The position numbers and the translations under genes were made by a program. DNA of 64,000 bases from Hybos culiciformis (lineage: Eukaryota; Arthropoda; Insecta; Diptera; Hybotidae): contig OZ023273.1 of assembly GCA_964007475.1 (NCBI GenBank), forward strand, positions 138,729,308-138,793,307, given 5' to 3'. Position 1 is the first letter of the stretch. Each line of letters starts with the position of its first letter. The notes beneath the pieces are model-generated. The model was not told the DNA's origin. It did not search any database and saw nothing but the letters and a program-made list of their open reading frames with translations. Positions 52,201-62,100 of the stretch are shown one piece after another.

Positions 52201-55200
52201 CAAGAGCATGTAATATTTATTAGGTTTTATTAATTTAAAAAATAAAACATAATAATAGAAAAATAAAAAATTAATTGGTTCATGTTCATATTTTTATCAT
52301 TTTTATTTCTACATAATAAAGAAAGTGTAATTCCAGCTTTCCAATTATAACCACTTTAACCGCACAAAAAGGTACATTAGACATATTAGCACAAGTAATA
52401 GAATGCAATTGTTATTTTTTGCATTTTATTATTGTTATTATTATTTGTTTATGGTGTTGTTTAATGAAGTTTAGGATCTGTCTATCAATTATTATATCTA
52501 ATAGATAAATTTTACTACGCATAAAAATTAAGAAGATCATTAGATGTATATAATCATTAGATATATATAATGCAAAATAATTGTTAAAATATAACATTTT
52601 TATTACACTTCTTTTTTTCCTAAAAAAAAATATAGTACTAAATCCTTTTTCCTCATAAAACTGCCCACTATAGAATCTCGGAATTGTTTTTTCTGAAAGC
52701 CTATATATAGTAAATGTGGAAAAATAACAGTTTGAGCCCGATAACTTCAAGGGCTTAGAAATTATGAGCCTTTTCTGAAAAATGGTCAAAAATATCTCAT
52801 AGAAAAAAAAATTAGCAAATGTCGACTAATTTCGAATATTTTGAAAAAAACTGAAATAGAAATTCTTTTCTTTTTTTTACAAAATCCTCTATTAAAACTC
52901 AGGATGAGTTCCTTTTCCACTTTTCAGAATACTCGAAACAGTTTTGACAGTCTTGATATATTTTTTTTTTTAATATTAGTTAACTTAATTTTCACAAATA
53001 AGAATTATTAAATTAAGTATTTTTTGTATATCATATAATAATACTGATTATAAATTTTGAAAAAATTCCAAAGTTGTACATAATTATTTCATGATGACAA
53101 AATAAAGAGAAATCTTTATTTTGTCATCAAAGAACCATCACTTTGTGTTTCTTTGATTAACAAAAACATCAAAATAATATTTAAGAGCAACTTCATCCAA
53201 GTGTCGATCAAATGTGTGAACCGAATTAAGAATGTATTCGGATTCAATTTTAACTTAAAAATGTACAGATGCTGCTAGAACGTTGGATATTAAGGTGGCA
53301 GATTGCAAAATAATTACATAATGATTATTAAAAATTTTAAGAATGAAAATTAATAAAATAATTTTTTTTTTTTCAGGACTGCAATAGAACAAAATGTGAC
53401 TGTTTTGGATTAAAAGGATCAATAGGTCCACCAGGAGTACCCGGAGTTCCTGGTATGGAAGGTTCACCCGGTGATGTTGGTCCTCCAGGTCCCTTCGGTA
53501 GATTTGGTGAACATGGTGATTTTGGAGAATACGGACAAGTTGGAGAAAAAGGACACAGAGTATGATTTAGCCGTACTGTTTTTTTTTTGTGAATTTGTTT
53601 TAGTAAACTTTACAATCTTATTTTTAGGGTGATATCGGAGAGTTCGGAAGACGAGGACGAGACGGAGCAAGAGTAAGTTTTAATACAAAGTTCAATATAA
53701 AATTTCAGCTTGAATAAAAATAAAATACTTAGTAAAAAATAAATAGCAAAAATTATTCGAAAATTATAAGTCATGAATTGTTACTTTATAGGGACCTGCG
53801 GGCGACGATGGTTCCGGTGGTCCCAGAGGTATTGATGGTTGCAACGGCAGAGATGGTAAAATGGGTATTCCTGGAAGTCCAGGACAAATGGGATATCGGG
53901 GGATACCAGGTATAGATGGTCACCAAGGCGCACCTGGTGATCCTGGCGAAGGCGGTATTAATTCTAAAGGGACAAAAGGAATTCGCGGTAATACAGGATA
54001 TCCAGGTAGAGATGGACCTACAGGATATTCTGGAAATCGAGGCCAGAAAGGTAATATTGGTTTACCAGGATTTATGGGACCGAAAGGTGAACTTGGAGAC
54101 CGGGGCTATCCAGGAGAAGATGCAGATCAACGCTTTCCTCTTTATGGTCTGGGCGAAAAAGGTATTAAAGGAGAACCCGCTGACAAAAACTCAGATGATA
54201 AGCCTTTTCTAAAGGGTGTTGAAGCACCAAAAGGATATAAGGGTGATATTGGTTATACAGGCTATAATGGAAATAGAGGTAATTTATATTCGTGGTATGA
54301 TGCAAAATGTGGTTTTTACTTTTATATAAATAATATTTACAGGTGATGCGGGCGAGGATGGTCCACCTGGAACTCCGGGCTTACAAGGTATCCGAGGAGC
54401 GGAAGGCCAAATTGGTGAGCGTGGCAAACCAGGAAAACTAGGCGAGGCTGGTCCTTTAGGTGAAAAAGGCCATAAAGGTGCACCTGGTTACCCTGGATTA
54501 GACGGTTCAGATGGCCAAAAAGGAGCTTATGGAGAACCAGGATTTGATGGAGTACCTGGTGTACAAGGTCCAGTCGGGCCAAAAGGCATTTATGATCCAC
54601 GATTAGATACAACTGGACCAGGTCCAACTGGTCAACAAGGCGCTCAAGGTGAACCGGGCCCGCAAGGTATGGCTGGAATTCCAGGTGCTGAGGGACGAAG
54701 AGGAGCCATGGGATTCGCCGGTCCTCCTGGTGATCCTGGTTTATCAGGGCAACCGGGCAGACCTGGCTTATCTGTAAAAGGACAGGTTGGTGATAATGGT
54801 GAGCCAGGTAACCCAGGACCGGCAGGGCCACCAGGACAAGCTGGAGGAATAGGTCGGAGAGGACAAAAAGGTTTCGCTGGTAGAGATGTTATGGGAACAA
54901 AAGGCTTCTCAGGAACTCCTGGTAGACCAGGTGTGCCGGGATATCCCGGAGATCGTGGTGAACAAGGATTTCCAGGAGCTAAAGGACTGCCTGGAATAGG
55001 GGTAAATGTTACTGGTCCTGACGGTTCTCCAGGCATGCCTGGACCTCCCGGTACTCCAGGCAGGAATGCAATGTGGGGCCCAATTGGAATGAAAGGAGAC
55101 AAAGGTAATTTGTTTATATATTAACACTGATAAAATTTGTTGAGTTCTAAGAATATTATTGCATTATTAAATTATTTTCTTTCTGAATAGGTTTGAGGGG

Positions 55201-58200
55201 AGACGATTGTGGAGTATGTCCTCCTGGAAGAGCAGGATTTAAAGGTGATAAAGGCGATGGAGGATATCCCGGCATGCACGGTTTGCCTGGTAAACCGGGT
55301 TTAACAGGACCACGAGGAATTAAAGGGGAGCATGGGAAGCCTGGTTTTCTGGGATACAAAGGTTTGTTTGGGGCTGCAGGTATCCCTGGAGATAGGGGTG
55401 CACCTGGTTACCCAGGAAAACCAGGTGTTAGGCTTGAAACCGGAAGTAGAAAAGAAGCAAAAGCAGGTGATATTGGTGATCCTGGTTACGACGGTCTAAA
55501 AGGTTCTTATGGTGATACTGGATTACAAGGATATCCAGGTTTAAAAGGTGAATTGGGAGAGAAGGGCTTAAGAGGTGATGACGGTTATGCAGGGCTACCG
55601 GGTAAAGATGGTTTCCCCGGAAGAGATGGGATTGATGGCAGGAAAGGTCAATCGGGAACATTATTATCACAAGTTGACTTGCTTGGAGAGCCTGGTCGCC
55701 CAGGTCTACGGTAAGAAGCTCAAATTTTTTTCATTGAATTTATTTTCAAAAACATTTAATTTACATATTTTCATTTATCAGAGGCGCAAGGGGATTCCCG
55801 GGCACTGATGGAATCAAGGGTGAACCGGGTCCCGGTTCAACAGTTGAACACTGGGATAATAAAGGAGATAAGGGAGACATTGGCAACAGAGGTTACCCGG
55901 GCCCAGTTGGTCAACAGGGACCTTCTGGAGACTTTGGTTTCGCAGGACTTCCTGGAGATGCAGGATTACCTGGAATAAGTTATCCAGGACCTGAGGGTTT
56001 GAAAGGTTACCCTGGAAATATTGGTCTACCTGGACCTGCCGGAGCTGTTGGTGAGCCAGGAGTTGACGGTGTGCCAGGAGGAGATGGTAGACCAGGGGAA
56101 AAAGGAGACTTTGGAAGTCCAGGTCCATATTTAATTCCAGGAGAATTAGGGCTTCCTGGAGATTTTGGAGCACACGGATTACCAGGTGATGCGGGTTATC
56201 CAGGACAACAGGGCATGAGAGGACCACCTGGAATATTTGGCGGCAAAGGTGAAAAAGGTAATCATGGACGCTCAGGTGCTCCAGGGTTATCAGGCAACAA
56301 GGGTGAGCGAGGAGAGTACATGATTGGTCGGATGGGATCCCAAGGTGAACCAGGTCGGGATGGTAGAGTAGCCCAACCAGGAATACCTGGCCAAAAAGGT
56401 GAACTTGGACGTTATGGAGCTGTTGGCATAGGAGGTGCCAAAGGTGATATTGGAGAATCCGGACGAATGGGAATTAATGGTGATGCCGGAGAACTGGGTA
56501 AGTAAATATTATAAAACAGTTCAAGCTTTTGACTTAAAAAAGAAAAAACGATGTGTTTTGTTACTTTGTGAGACCTACAAGCTGATTGAAAACATTTAAA
56601 TTTTTAAAAACAAAACATTAAATTTTTTTTCAAACATTCCAAGATATTTCTTAATTTATTATTTTTTAATAAAATCACATTTCAATTTAAAGGTTTGTTT
56701 TTTTATAACAGGTGATTCTGGGCCAATGGGTCTCCCCGGGTATATAGGACTTAATGGTGAACTGGGTGATATGGGTGAAGTAGGTTTCCCTGGACGACAT
56801 GGTGATATAGGACCCAGGGGATCAATCGGCTTTATTGGACTAAAGGGAATCAGAGGTGATATTGGTCCAGCTCGTCCCCCAGGACGTAATGGTTATCCTG
56901 GTCGTAAGGGAGAACGAGGTGATCAAGGTTTTTTCGGCAGACAAGGGCAAAAAGGAGAACGATTATTCAGTGGAGTAAAGGGCGAATTAGGTCAACCTGG
57001 TTTAAATGGACCTCCTGGTAGATTTGGAGTTCCTGGAGTATCTGGAATTAAAGGTGAATCAGGCGAAGCGGGTCAAGTTTTAGACGGTCAACAAGGAATT
57101 AAAGGTCAAATTGGTAATTCAGGACAGTATGGAATAAATGGATTACCCGGCTTTAAAGGAGAGCGAGGTGACTACGGTACAAGTGGAGCTGTAGGTGAGA
57201 TTGGGGATCCTGGTAGCGTTGGATATCCAGGCGGACAAGGTACGATAAATGAAAATAACATAATTGCTTTTGTAATATACATACTGTAATTTATGTAGGG
57301 CCAAGTAAATAGATATTTTGAATTTCTAAATTTGTTATTAACTAATTTCAGGAAGAAATGGTTTTATGGGTAGAAAAGGCGAATCAGGTGATCCTGGACC
57401 TCTAGGTGCTGCTGGAGAAGTAGGAGCTCCTGGAGAATTCGGGTTTCCCGGAGGGTTTGGAGAAAAAGGTGACCCTGGTGATGATGGTTTTCCTGGCTCT
57501 CAAGGCTTGAAGGGCGAAATAGGAGACAGTGGTACACCTGGGCGTGATGGTGTTTTCTTGGGTGGAAGAGCAGAAAAAGGTGACCGAGGTAAGTATAACA
57601 CTCTCAACGAAAAACAAAAAATAATAGATAACTTGTAAATATGTATCTATCCACAACAGGATTTCCTGGTTTAAGAGGTGGGACAGGAGAAGAAGGTCCA
57701 GCTGGACCTATTGGACCAACTGGTTTCATGGGAAGAAAAGGTGAAATGGGCGAAATGGGTTTAAGCATGGGTCGTGGCCCTGATGGACGTACTGGTGTAA
57801 AAGGTATGATTGGTGATAAAGGGAATCAAGGTTTTCCAGGTTCAATTTCACAATTTGTTGAGCCTGGAGAAATCGGAGATTCCGGTTTTGATGGATTACC
57901 AGGTAGACAAGGCTACCCTGGACCGAAAGGGGCCCCTGGAGATTATGGTGATGACGGACCCGATGGAATGATTGGAGTCCCTGGAATAAGCATAGACGGA
58001 ATTAAAGGTGTTATTGGTGATGTAGGTTATCCAGGGGGTGCAGGAAATATTGGCTTAACCGGAAGACCAGGTGCAACAGGTTTCCGCGGAGATTTTGGTA
58101 GAAAAGGATTTAGAGGTGAACCTGGCTACACAACAGGGAGTGAAAAAGGTGATCATGGTGAATCGGGTCAGCAAGGTTATCCTGGGCAGGATGGTCGCAA

Positions 58201-60589
58201 AGGTGAAATCGGTATGACAGGAAGAGCCGGACTTTTTGGAAATATGGGACCGAGAGGCCCACGAGGTCCCGCTGGAGACCGAGGCTGGAGCGGTATTGAT
58301 GGTGTTTCAGGGTTATTAGGCCAAAAAGGTGAACGTGGTGAAACATTCCCATATGAGAGAGTAGCTGCAGGATTACCGGGAGAAATGGGAATTCCTGGGT
58401 TCAAAGGAATGCAAGGGGATTTTGGATATCCAGGTATGTTTTTTGCAGGACTGTAATATTTAAAATTGCCCTTTAATTCTGGAAATCAATATTTAGGTTC
58501 ACTTGGAGCAAACGGATATCGCGGCTTGAAAGGCTATAGGGGTGAAATCGGATTACAAGGTTTTGACGGACCACCTGGCTTGAAAGGAACAATAGGATAT
58601 CAAGGTCCAACTGGTCTAGCTGGATTGGACGGATTTAGAGGACCAAAAGGTGAAATAGGTGATCCAGCACCTCCCGGACCACCTCCAAAAAGTCGAGGTT
58701 TTATATTCGCAAGACATTCTCAATCTCGCGTTATACCGGAATGCCCAGCAAACACAAACAAATTATGGACTGGCTATTCTCTTGCGGCTACAATTGGAGG
58801 TAGTCGAACAGTTGGTCAAGATTTTGGTGCAGCTGGCTCATGCTTACAGAGGTTCACTACAATGCCATACATGATGTGCGATTTAAATAATGTTTGCAAT
58901 TATGCTCAAAATAATGATGATAGTATGTGGATATCTACCGACGAACCCATGCCAAATATGATGACTCCAATTTTAGCTGAAGATTTACGTAATTATATTT
59001 CCAGGTAAATGAGTCTTTGATATTTTCGATGAACGTTTTAATTTTTAATGCTTTAAATAAGATCAAAAATTACGTAGTAAGTTAACTAAAAATTTTAAAA
59101 TAATGAACATTTTTGTGGAGTTATACTGTAATAAATATAATTTTCGACACCATAATGTGAACATTTTTTTGTACCCCGTACCTTGCTTATTTGACATGAG
59201 AAGAAAAAAAAAATTTCGTCAGCATCATGCCATAAAACAGAACTCACAACATACTCTTAGGGTTTACTTTTTTTTTTTTTAATTTAGAATTAAATAAAAT
59301 AATATTCTATTTTCTATTTTTTTAGATGCGTAGTATGTGAGACAACAACCAGAGTTATTGCCGTGCATAGTCAAACAATGTCAATACCAGATTGCTCACA
59401 AGGTTGGGAGGAAATGTGGACTGGCTACAGTTACTTAATGGTAATCAAATAAAAATATTATTTTAACTATATTTGTATAGAAAATATTATACTTAGAGAT
59501 GGTTAATTTAACAAATTTTTTAAATTTGGTCACTAGGCTGTCAAAATTTTGTTCAATATAAATTTGAAAAGATTGAATTCATATTAAATGTTTAAATGGC
59601 TTAGTTTGACGGATTTCTTAAATTGAATAACATTAGAATAATAGTTTATATTTAGAATTCTATCAAGAAATAATATTTACCCCGATAAAATTAACAAAAA
59701 AAAATTGTATATCATAAATAATTTATAATTAACATAATTACTAATGTAGTATATTGCAGTCTATAATTATTTTATTTTACATAATTCACATTTTGTACTT
59801 CAAAAATTATACAAATTTTAATTTTTATTAGACAACAACTGATAATAGCGGAGGTTTCGGTCAAAATCTCGTTTCACCTGGTTCATGTTTGGAAGAATTC
59901 CGTGCTCAACCAGTAATTGAGTGTCATTCAAGTGGTAAATGTAATTATTATGATCCAGTTCAATCATTCTGGATGTCTGTCATAGAAGAGCATGAACAAT
60001 GGACAAAACCTATTCAACAGACACTAAAGTCTGATCAAACTAGTAAAGTTAGCAGGTAATGTTATTTTTTTATTTTCGAACAAACAAAACCGTTGTTAGA
60101 ATTTATTTTCTTAGCAAGAAATAAAACATTTTATATTCTTCAATTTAATAATTTTATTTTATTTTTAGGTGTACCGTTTGTAGAAAACGTTATCAAGTTA
60201 GACAAATAGAAGCTCAACCATTTGATGATACTTATGCTAGAGAATTTAGACGCCCAGATTACTTTTATCAACAACCTGATCAACCAATATCTCCGCCAAC
60301 TTTCCAGCCGACTTTAGCACCAAGAAGACAACGACCAAATGGAAGAACAAGACGGCCACAATATAATAATAGTAATCAACAATCTTATAACTATAATAGT
60401 AACAATCAACAACAACTGCCATATTATAATAATAACGAACAGCAACAACCAACGCAATATAATTATAATCAACAACAACAACCAACGCATTATAATTATA
60501 ATCAACAACAACAACCAACGCAATATAATTATAACCACCATCAACAACAACAAAAACCAACGCAATATAATTACAATTATAATAAATAG
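16098..60589 (+). CDS. vkg: Collagen IV alpha-2-like chain (viking)
   Basis: Secreted basement-membrane collagen IV chain, partner of Col4a1. Coding exons: 16098-16241, 53377-53559, 53628-53672, 53792-54278, 54343-55104, 55191-55710, 55782-56497, 56712-57239, 57352-57588, 57660-58433, 58497-59004, 59326-59440, 59832-60055, 60169-60589. All are GT-AG and close in phase to 1887 residues, near the fly length. Exon 1 gives a basic N-terminus and a hydrophobic segment ending RFAEA; the mature chain starts [10 protein letters not shown] (7S). The Gly-X-Y domain has typical interruptions, a Cys pair (GDDCGVC) and several RGD triplets. NC1 (about 1534-1752) has 12 cysteines. Beyond NC1 is a ~135-residue tail: basic and Pro-rich, then Asn/Gln/Tyr-rich with four 11-residue repeats. 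Exon 1 is about 37 kb upstream; its assignment is by phase, signal peptide and position, so it is less certain than exons 2-14. Confidence 0.92.
21840..21921 (-). repeat. tRNA-derived sequence (SINE head or tRNA pseudogene)
   Basis: On the minus strand ATGGTGTAATGG looks like a tRNA D-arm/A-box. About 45 nt on, GTGGATTCGGAATCCAC looks like a T-arm/B-box with one extra base in the loop. The flanking ends do not pair as an acceptor stem and the T-loop is disrupted, so a working tRNA is unlikely. Confidence 0.45.
24656..24702. repeat. Short direct duplication
   Basis: AAAGTATTTAAAACTCTGAAG occurs twice with a 26-bp period. It is probably a replication-slippage duplication. Confidence 0.5.
28960..29320. 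mobile_element. Probable transposable-element remnant
   Basis: The segment has composition unlike the surrounding intron. It contains GCGCATAACTTGAAAACG followed by CCAGACCGATTTGGCTAA, wording typical of insect interspersed repeats, and ends near GTTCGCGCG. It includes the 39-bp tandem duplication. There is no coding capacity and no defined ends, so the family is unknown. Confidence 0.35.
29225..29302. repeat. 39-bp tandem duplication
   Basis: Two adjacent copies of a 39-bp unit starting ACCAACTCTTATTGATAAAG, nearly identical apart from the last bases. The near-identity implies a recent duplication. Confidence 0.8.
32252..32518. mobile_element. Small non-coding inverted-repeat element (MITE-like)
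   Basis: A left arm at about 32252-32284 (AATATCGCCTGCTCAGAAAT onward) is matched in reverse complement by 32487-32518, with only a few mismatches over about 31 bp. The ~200-bp interior has no coding capacity. This matches a miniature inverted-repeat transposable element, although I could not define a target duplication. Confidence 0.55.
34018..34023 (-). terminator. Candidate poly(A) signal of GABA-B-R2
   Basis: AATAAA on the minus strand, about 58 nt past the receptor stop codon. It is the nearest canonical hexamer. Confidence 0.4.
34081..41293 (-). CDS. GABA-B-R2: Metabotropic GABA-B receptor subtype 2-like
   Basis: Class C GPCR subunit at the plasma membrane, the Gi/o-coupling partner of GABA-B-R1. 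Exons: 41293-41149, 40431-40328, 40118-40059, 39998-39708, 39651-39521, 39459-39368, 39310-39225, 39059-38981, 38919-38780, 38717-38577, 38512-38352, 38291-37928, 37871-37761, 37686-37462, 35959-35635, 35566-35470, 35401-35134, 35061-34839, 34679-34081. All phases close to 1213 residues, about the fly length. Residues 1-25 are a signal peptide, ~30-440 the Venus flytrap ([20 protein letters not shown]), ~444-710 the seven-helix bundle ([24 protein letters not shown]). Residues ~739-775 form the coiled coil for dimerisation ([12 protein letters not shown]). The tail contains an Asn-rich run (about 983-1013) and ends CDIVEYL. Exon 17 has a weak GTTGGT donor; reading through stops two codons later. 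The whole gene lies antisense inside viking intron 1. Confidence 0.93.
34842..34935 (-). repeat. AAY trinucleotide repeat in GABA-B-R2 exon 18
   Basis: AAT/AAC triplets on the minus strand encode an almost pure Asn run in the cytoplasmic tail, broken by a few Ile and Thr codons. Mixed AAT and AAC suggests an older tract. It is likely to vary in length between alleles. Confidence 0.7.
35960..37461. other. GABA-B-R2 intron between the 7TM and coiled-coil exons
   Basis: This is the longest intron inside the receptor coding region, 1.5 kb of A/T-rich sequence. I see no ORF, RNA gene or repeat. Reading through the donor at 37462 adds about 34 residues and then a stop, so retention would remove the coiled coil. 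Confidence 0.5.
40217..40258 (-). other. Candidate 42-nt in-frame cassette exon in GABA-B-R2
   Basis: Between exons 2 and 3 the minus strand has CTAAACTCAAG| as a branch/acceptor-like site and TCG|GTATAT as a donor. They enclose 42 nt with no stop in the receptor frame and phase 0 on both sides, encoding [14 protein letters not shown]. The patch is clearly less AT-rich than the intron around it. Canonical receptors join WWNDTE directly to CNAAVGVK, so this would be an optional insert in the flytrap domain. Confidence 0.4.
41317..43282. other. Spacer between GABA-B-R2 and the MED25-like gene
   Basis: No coding region is seen. A minus-strand acceptor (TTTTTTTCTTAG|GGTACAAC) at 41317 sits just above the receptor ATG, implying an upstream non-coding exon. 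A donor-like ATTCAC|GTGAGT ending at 42284 lies in a less AT-rich patch (42150-42300) that may hold the receptor 5' UTR and promoter. The right end is presumably the promoter of the plus-strand gene starting at 43283. Confidence 0.45.
43283..44197 (+). CDS. MED25-like: Intronless MED25 ACID/PTOV-domain protein
   Basis: Complete single-exon frame of 304 residues. Residues 1-115 are Pro/Asn/Gln-rich and probably disordered. Residues ~122-265 resemble the MED25 activator-interacting (ACID/PTOV) domain: [36 protein letters not shown] and [16 protein letters not shown] fall in the order of the family's WSGVLEW, LIPQ, GFAGCV and GLIP-DQ-FV blocks. Known ACID domains dock transcription activators onto Mediator. 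The N-terminal von Willebrand domain of full MED25 is absent, and no introns are seen, so a retrocopy or a domain-only paralogue is likely. The flanks show no clear poly-A tail or duplication, so any retroposition would be old. The ATG follows an A-rich leader and is the first in frame. It lies in the viking intron on the same strand. Function in this species is inferred from the domain only. Confidence 0.7.
   Translation: MAPNIGKPLTPTKTKRPEIVMQLRNLNRTIQETAPTRRPDFAPELLQPLRTQRHEAEQQVPPNSLNLVTHNSNNILPAVNNAPSNVNNLTPAENRMLTNRRTGLANQESPLRRGPTFCCFKSIWTSNLQWYVHRQRNGVIKEELQETRCTILSKVTDSGPEINPILWLQTIRMVLVPKEALLCDYDVKYLKDANKIYFDLDRNDSTRRLKLMLDHGHIGCVLLSRFNYETRFAVLIRNKETRLYYGCIPKNQEGLVQWVCSAFNIPYNNPTYPRSNETRSIVTGTRLSNNNEVQKNFEKEKRQK
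44295..44300 (+). terminator. Candidate poly(A) signal of the MED25-like gene
   Basis: AATAAA about 100 nt past the stop codon and 60 bp before the transposon insertion, so the insertion would not disturb this 3' end. Confidence 0.4.
44361..44368. repeat. Left 8-bp target-site duplication of the hAT element
   Basis: ATATGTAA directly abuts the left terminal repeat and is repeated exactly at 47178-47185. It fits the nTnnnnAn pattern of hAT targets. Confidence 0.93.
44369..44387 (+). repeat. Left terminal inverted repeat
   Basis: Nineteen bp, CAGAGAACGAAATAATCAT, matching the right end in 18 of 19 positions (G versus C at position 5). Confidence 0.93.
44657..46643 (+). CDS. hAT family transposase, intact
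   Basis: DNA cut-and-paste transposase. Exons 44657-44938 and 45174-46643 join AAG|GTAAGT to ..CTTACAG|TTT in phase 0, giving 583 residues, near Hermes (612). Residues ~30-75 form a BED-type zinc finger (C53-x2-C56 ... H72-x-C74). The RNase H-like core has D179 in [11 protein letters not shown]246 in FVTDRGSN and E567 in LHAEAVNN, close to the catalytic Asp-Asp-Glu positions of Hermes. The C-terminal hAT dimerisation block is present: [13 protein letters not shown], then [18 protein letters not shown]. An ATG at 45213 could start a shorter product lacking the finger. No stop or frameshift is visible, so the enzyme could be functional. Frames on the opposite strand are chance. Confidence 0.93.
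47159..47177 (-). repeat. Right terminal inverted repeat
   Basis: Reverse complement of the left end with a single mismatch. It ends at the base just before the second ATATGTAA. Confidence 0.93.
47178..47185. repeat. Right 8-bp target-site duplication of the hAT element
   Basis: Exact copy of the left duplication ATATGTAA. Confidence 0.93.
48673..48839. repeat. Three-arm fold-back element
   Basis: The outer arms (about 48675-48735 and 48781-48839) are inverted copies of one ~60-bp sequence beginning GAAGGGYGATCRTAGGAGTA, differing by a few transitions. Between them lies a third inverted copy (about 48737-48777) that lacks an internal ~20-bp block. The transcript of either strand would form a long hairpin. 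It may be a small transposon that suffered an internal duplication or gene conversion. Confidence 0.75.
53093..53157. repeat. Two adjacent hairpins before viking exon 2
   Basis: GATGACAAAATAAAGA and TCTTTATTTTGTCATC form a perfect 16-bp stem with a 4-nt loop (53093-53128). ATCAAAGAA (53126-53134) and TTCTTTGAT (53149-53157) form a second stem that overlaps the first by a few bases, so the two compete. They lie about 220-280 nt before the acceptor. Confidence 0.7.
59005..59831. other. Viking NC1-region introns
   Basis: Two introns, 59005-59325 and 59441-59831, flank the 115-bp exon 12. Both are A/T-rich and I see nothing in them beyond splice sites. They split the NC1 domain within the cysteine region (phase 2) and after the SYLM motif (phase 0). 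Confidence 0.6.
60437..60577 (+). repeat. vkg: 33-bp coding tandem repeat in the viking tail
   Basis: Four units (60437, 60470, 60503, 60536; the last 42 bp) encode variants of [11 protein letters not shown]. The first three differ by a few bases. The array is in the last exon, downstream of NC1. Confidence 0.9.
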
Positions 60590-60692
60590 TTCAATGATTT
60601 TAAAGAGAAAAAAATGTAAATTATAAAAAATTATAAAAATTGTTATAATTTTATTATTTTTGTTATTATAATATAGTGCCATTTTCAAATCA

Positions 60693-60761
60693 AATAAATT
60701 TTTTTCGTTTAGTTAAGTCAAAAAAATTTTGTTTGACATTAGAAAGTTTGGCTTCAATAAA
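60693..60761 (+). terminator. Candidate viking poly(A) signals
   Basis: AATAAA at 60693-60698 and again at 60756-60761, about 105 and 170 nt past the stop codon. Either could be used. Confidence 0.45.
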
Positions 60762-61940
60762 AATTATTCACTTTGATTAAAATTAAGTTTAGAAAATAAG
60801 TAAGTTTTTAACGGCTTCAAAAGTCTAACTTAAGCTGCCAAATATTTTAATATTTTTTCAAAAATTTTAATTTTTAAGATTGTAAAAATGCCATAAAATA
60901 ATATTATTTGTATAAAGAAAATAAAAACTAAAACGATAATAAATATTATAGAAAATGATATTTTTTAAATATATTTTATTTAACTCTTCTTGGCAAGGTT
61001 ATTTAATATTTATTATAATAACAAAACATAATAATTTATTGTCCTGTGAGATTTTTAAATTGAAAAAAGATTGTAGTGCATGGATATCTACTTTTTTCAA
61101 TCTTTAAGTCGGTAATTATTTAAATATTGCATCATTTTATCTTCGGTGCTAGGGTCACCTTCCCGTATTTTTTCGATTTTATAATTTTTTATCATCAGTT
61201 CTATTTCGCTGTATTCTGTACTAGCAAAAATACTAACATATTTTTTTTCAACGAAAAAGATAAATAAATTATAAACATTCTTTTATGGGCGATGCTAATG
61301 AGATAAGTTAATTTTTTTCGAAAATGAGATTACTATAACATTCGATTTTATAGCTATTATAGAACTATCTAACATAGAAACCGAATTGCAAATTGTTTCA
61401 AACGAAATAAGCTGCTATAAATCCAAAAAGTAAAAAACGTGGCAGCGGTTTATACAAAAAAGGTGAACTTAAGCCTACTTTTTTACCCAAACAAAAATAA
61501 AAAATTGAACAGTTTTTGTGCTGGAAAATTATCTTTTTGGACCGCTTATCAAAAAAAAAAAAAAGAAAGCACATGTACATATATGTACGTACATGTCATT
61601 TACGATATACCTACATAAATAATAATAAAATAATTACTAATACTTATATTCAAGAATCTAAATTATTATTCAATTTATTCTTTCTTATAATTAAAATACT
61701 GATATACTATATACATTATCTTCCTTTTTTTCTATGACATTTAAACTTATTTATCTTCATTCAGTGAAGTAAAGGAAAATTTTAAAAACCTTTTTTCAAG
61801 AATCTAAAATTTAAAAAAAACAATTAAACTATAAATAATTCTTCTATTACAACAAAATTATGATTGGTGGTAAAATATTTAACCGCTAAAAATTAATATT
61901 AAGTTATAATATGGAAGTTATATTTAAGTCTATTTTTTTT

Positions 61941-61980
61941 AGTATAGTTGTGTTGGTGTTAGTATAGTTGTGTTGGTGTT
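61941..61980. repeat. Exact 20-bp tandem repeat
   Basis: Two identical adjacent copies of AGTATAGTTGTGTTGGTGTT, so a recent duplication or a variable locus. Confidence 0.85.
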
Positions 61981-62100
61981 AGCAAAAGGAATTGTAATTT
62001 GTGTCAATCTTTCAATTTGTTGACTTGAATTAAGTTTGATTTAAAATCAACGAAATCCCAATCAAAGTTAGATATTTACGAATTCAATTTTTCAACTGAA

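Larger units (their letters stand above)
47186..53376. other. Viking intron 1, right part
   Basis: About 6 kb of A/T-rich intron with no supportable coding region. It contains the three-arm fold-back at 48673-48839 and hairpins just upstream of the exon 2 acceptor (53093-53157). The small open frame at 48676-48858 is made by the fold-back arms and is not a gene. A short CpG-rich patch lies near 48118-48160, content unknown. Confidence 0.6.

Noticed and set aside
54337..58404. Open frames on the minus strand opposite viking, some Pro/Gly-rich and others rich in Leu, His or Gln
   Set aside because: They are shadows of the collagen exons in other frames. They do not respect the splice sites and have no start context or partner exons.
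60246..60688. Open frames opposite the viking tail
   Set aside because: They are made by the complement of the CAA/AAT/TAT repeat codons, giving Val/Leu/Ile/Tyr runs without any domain.
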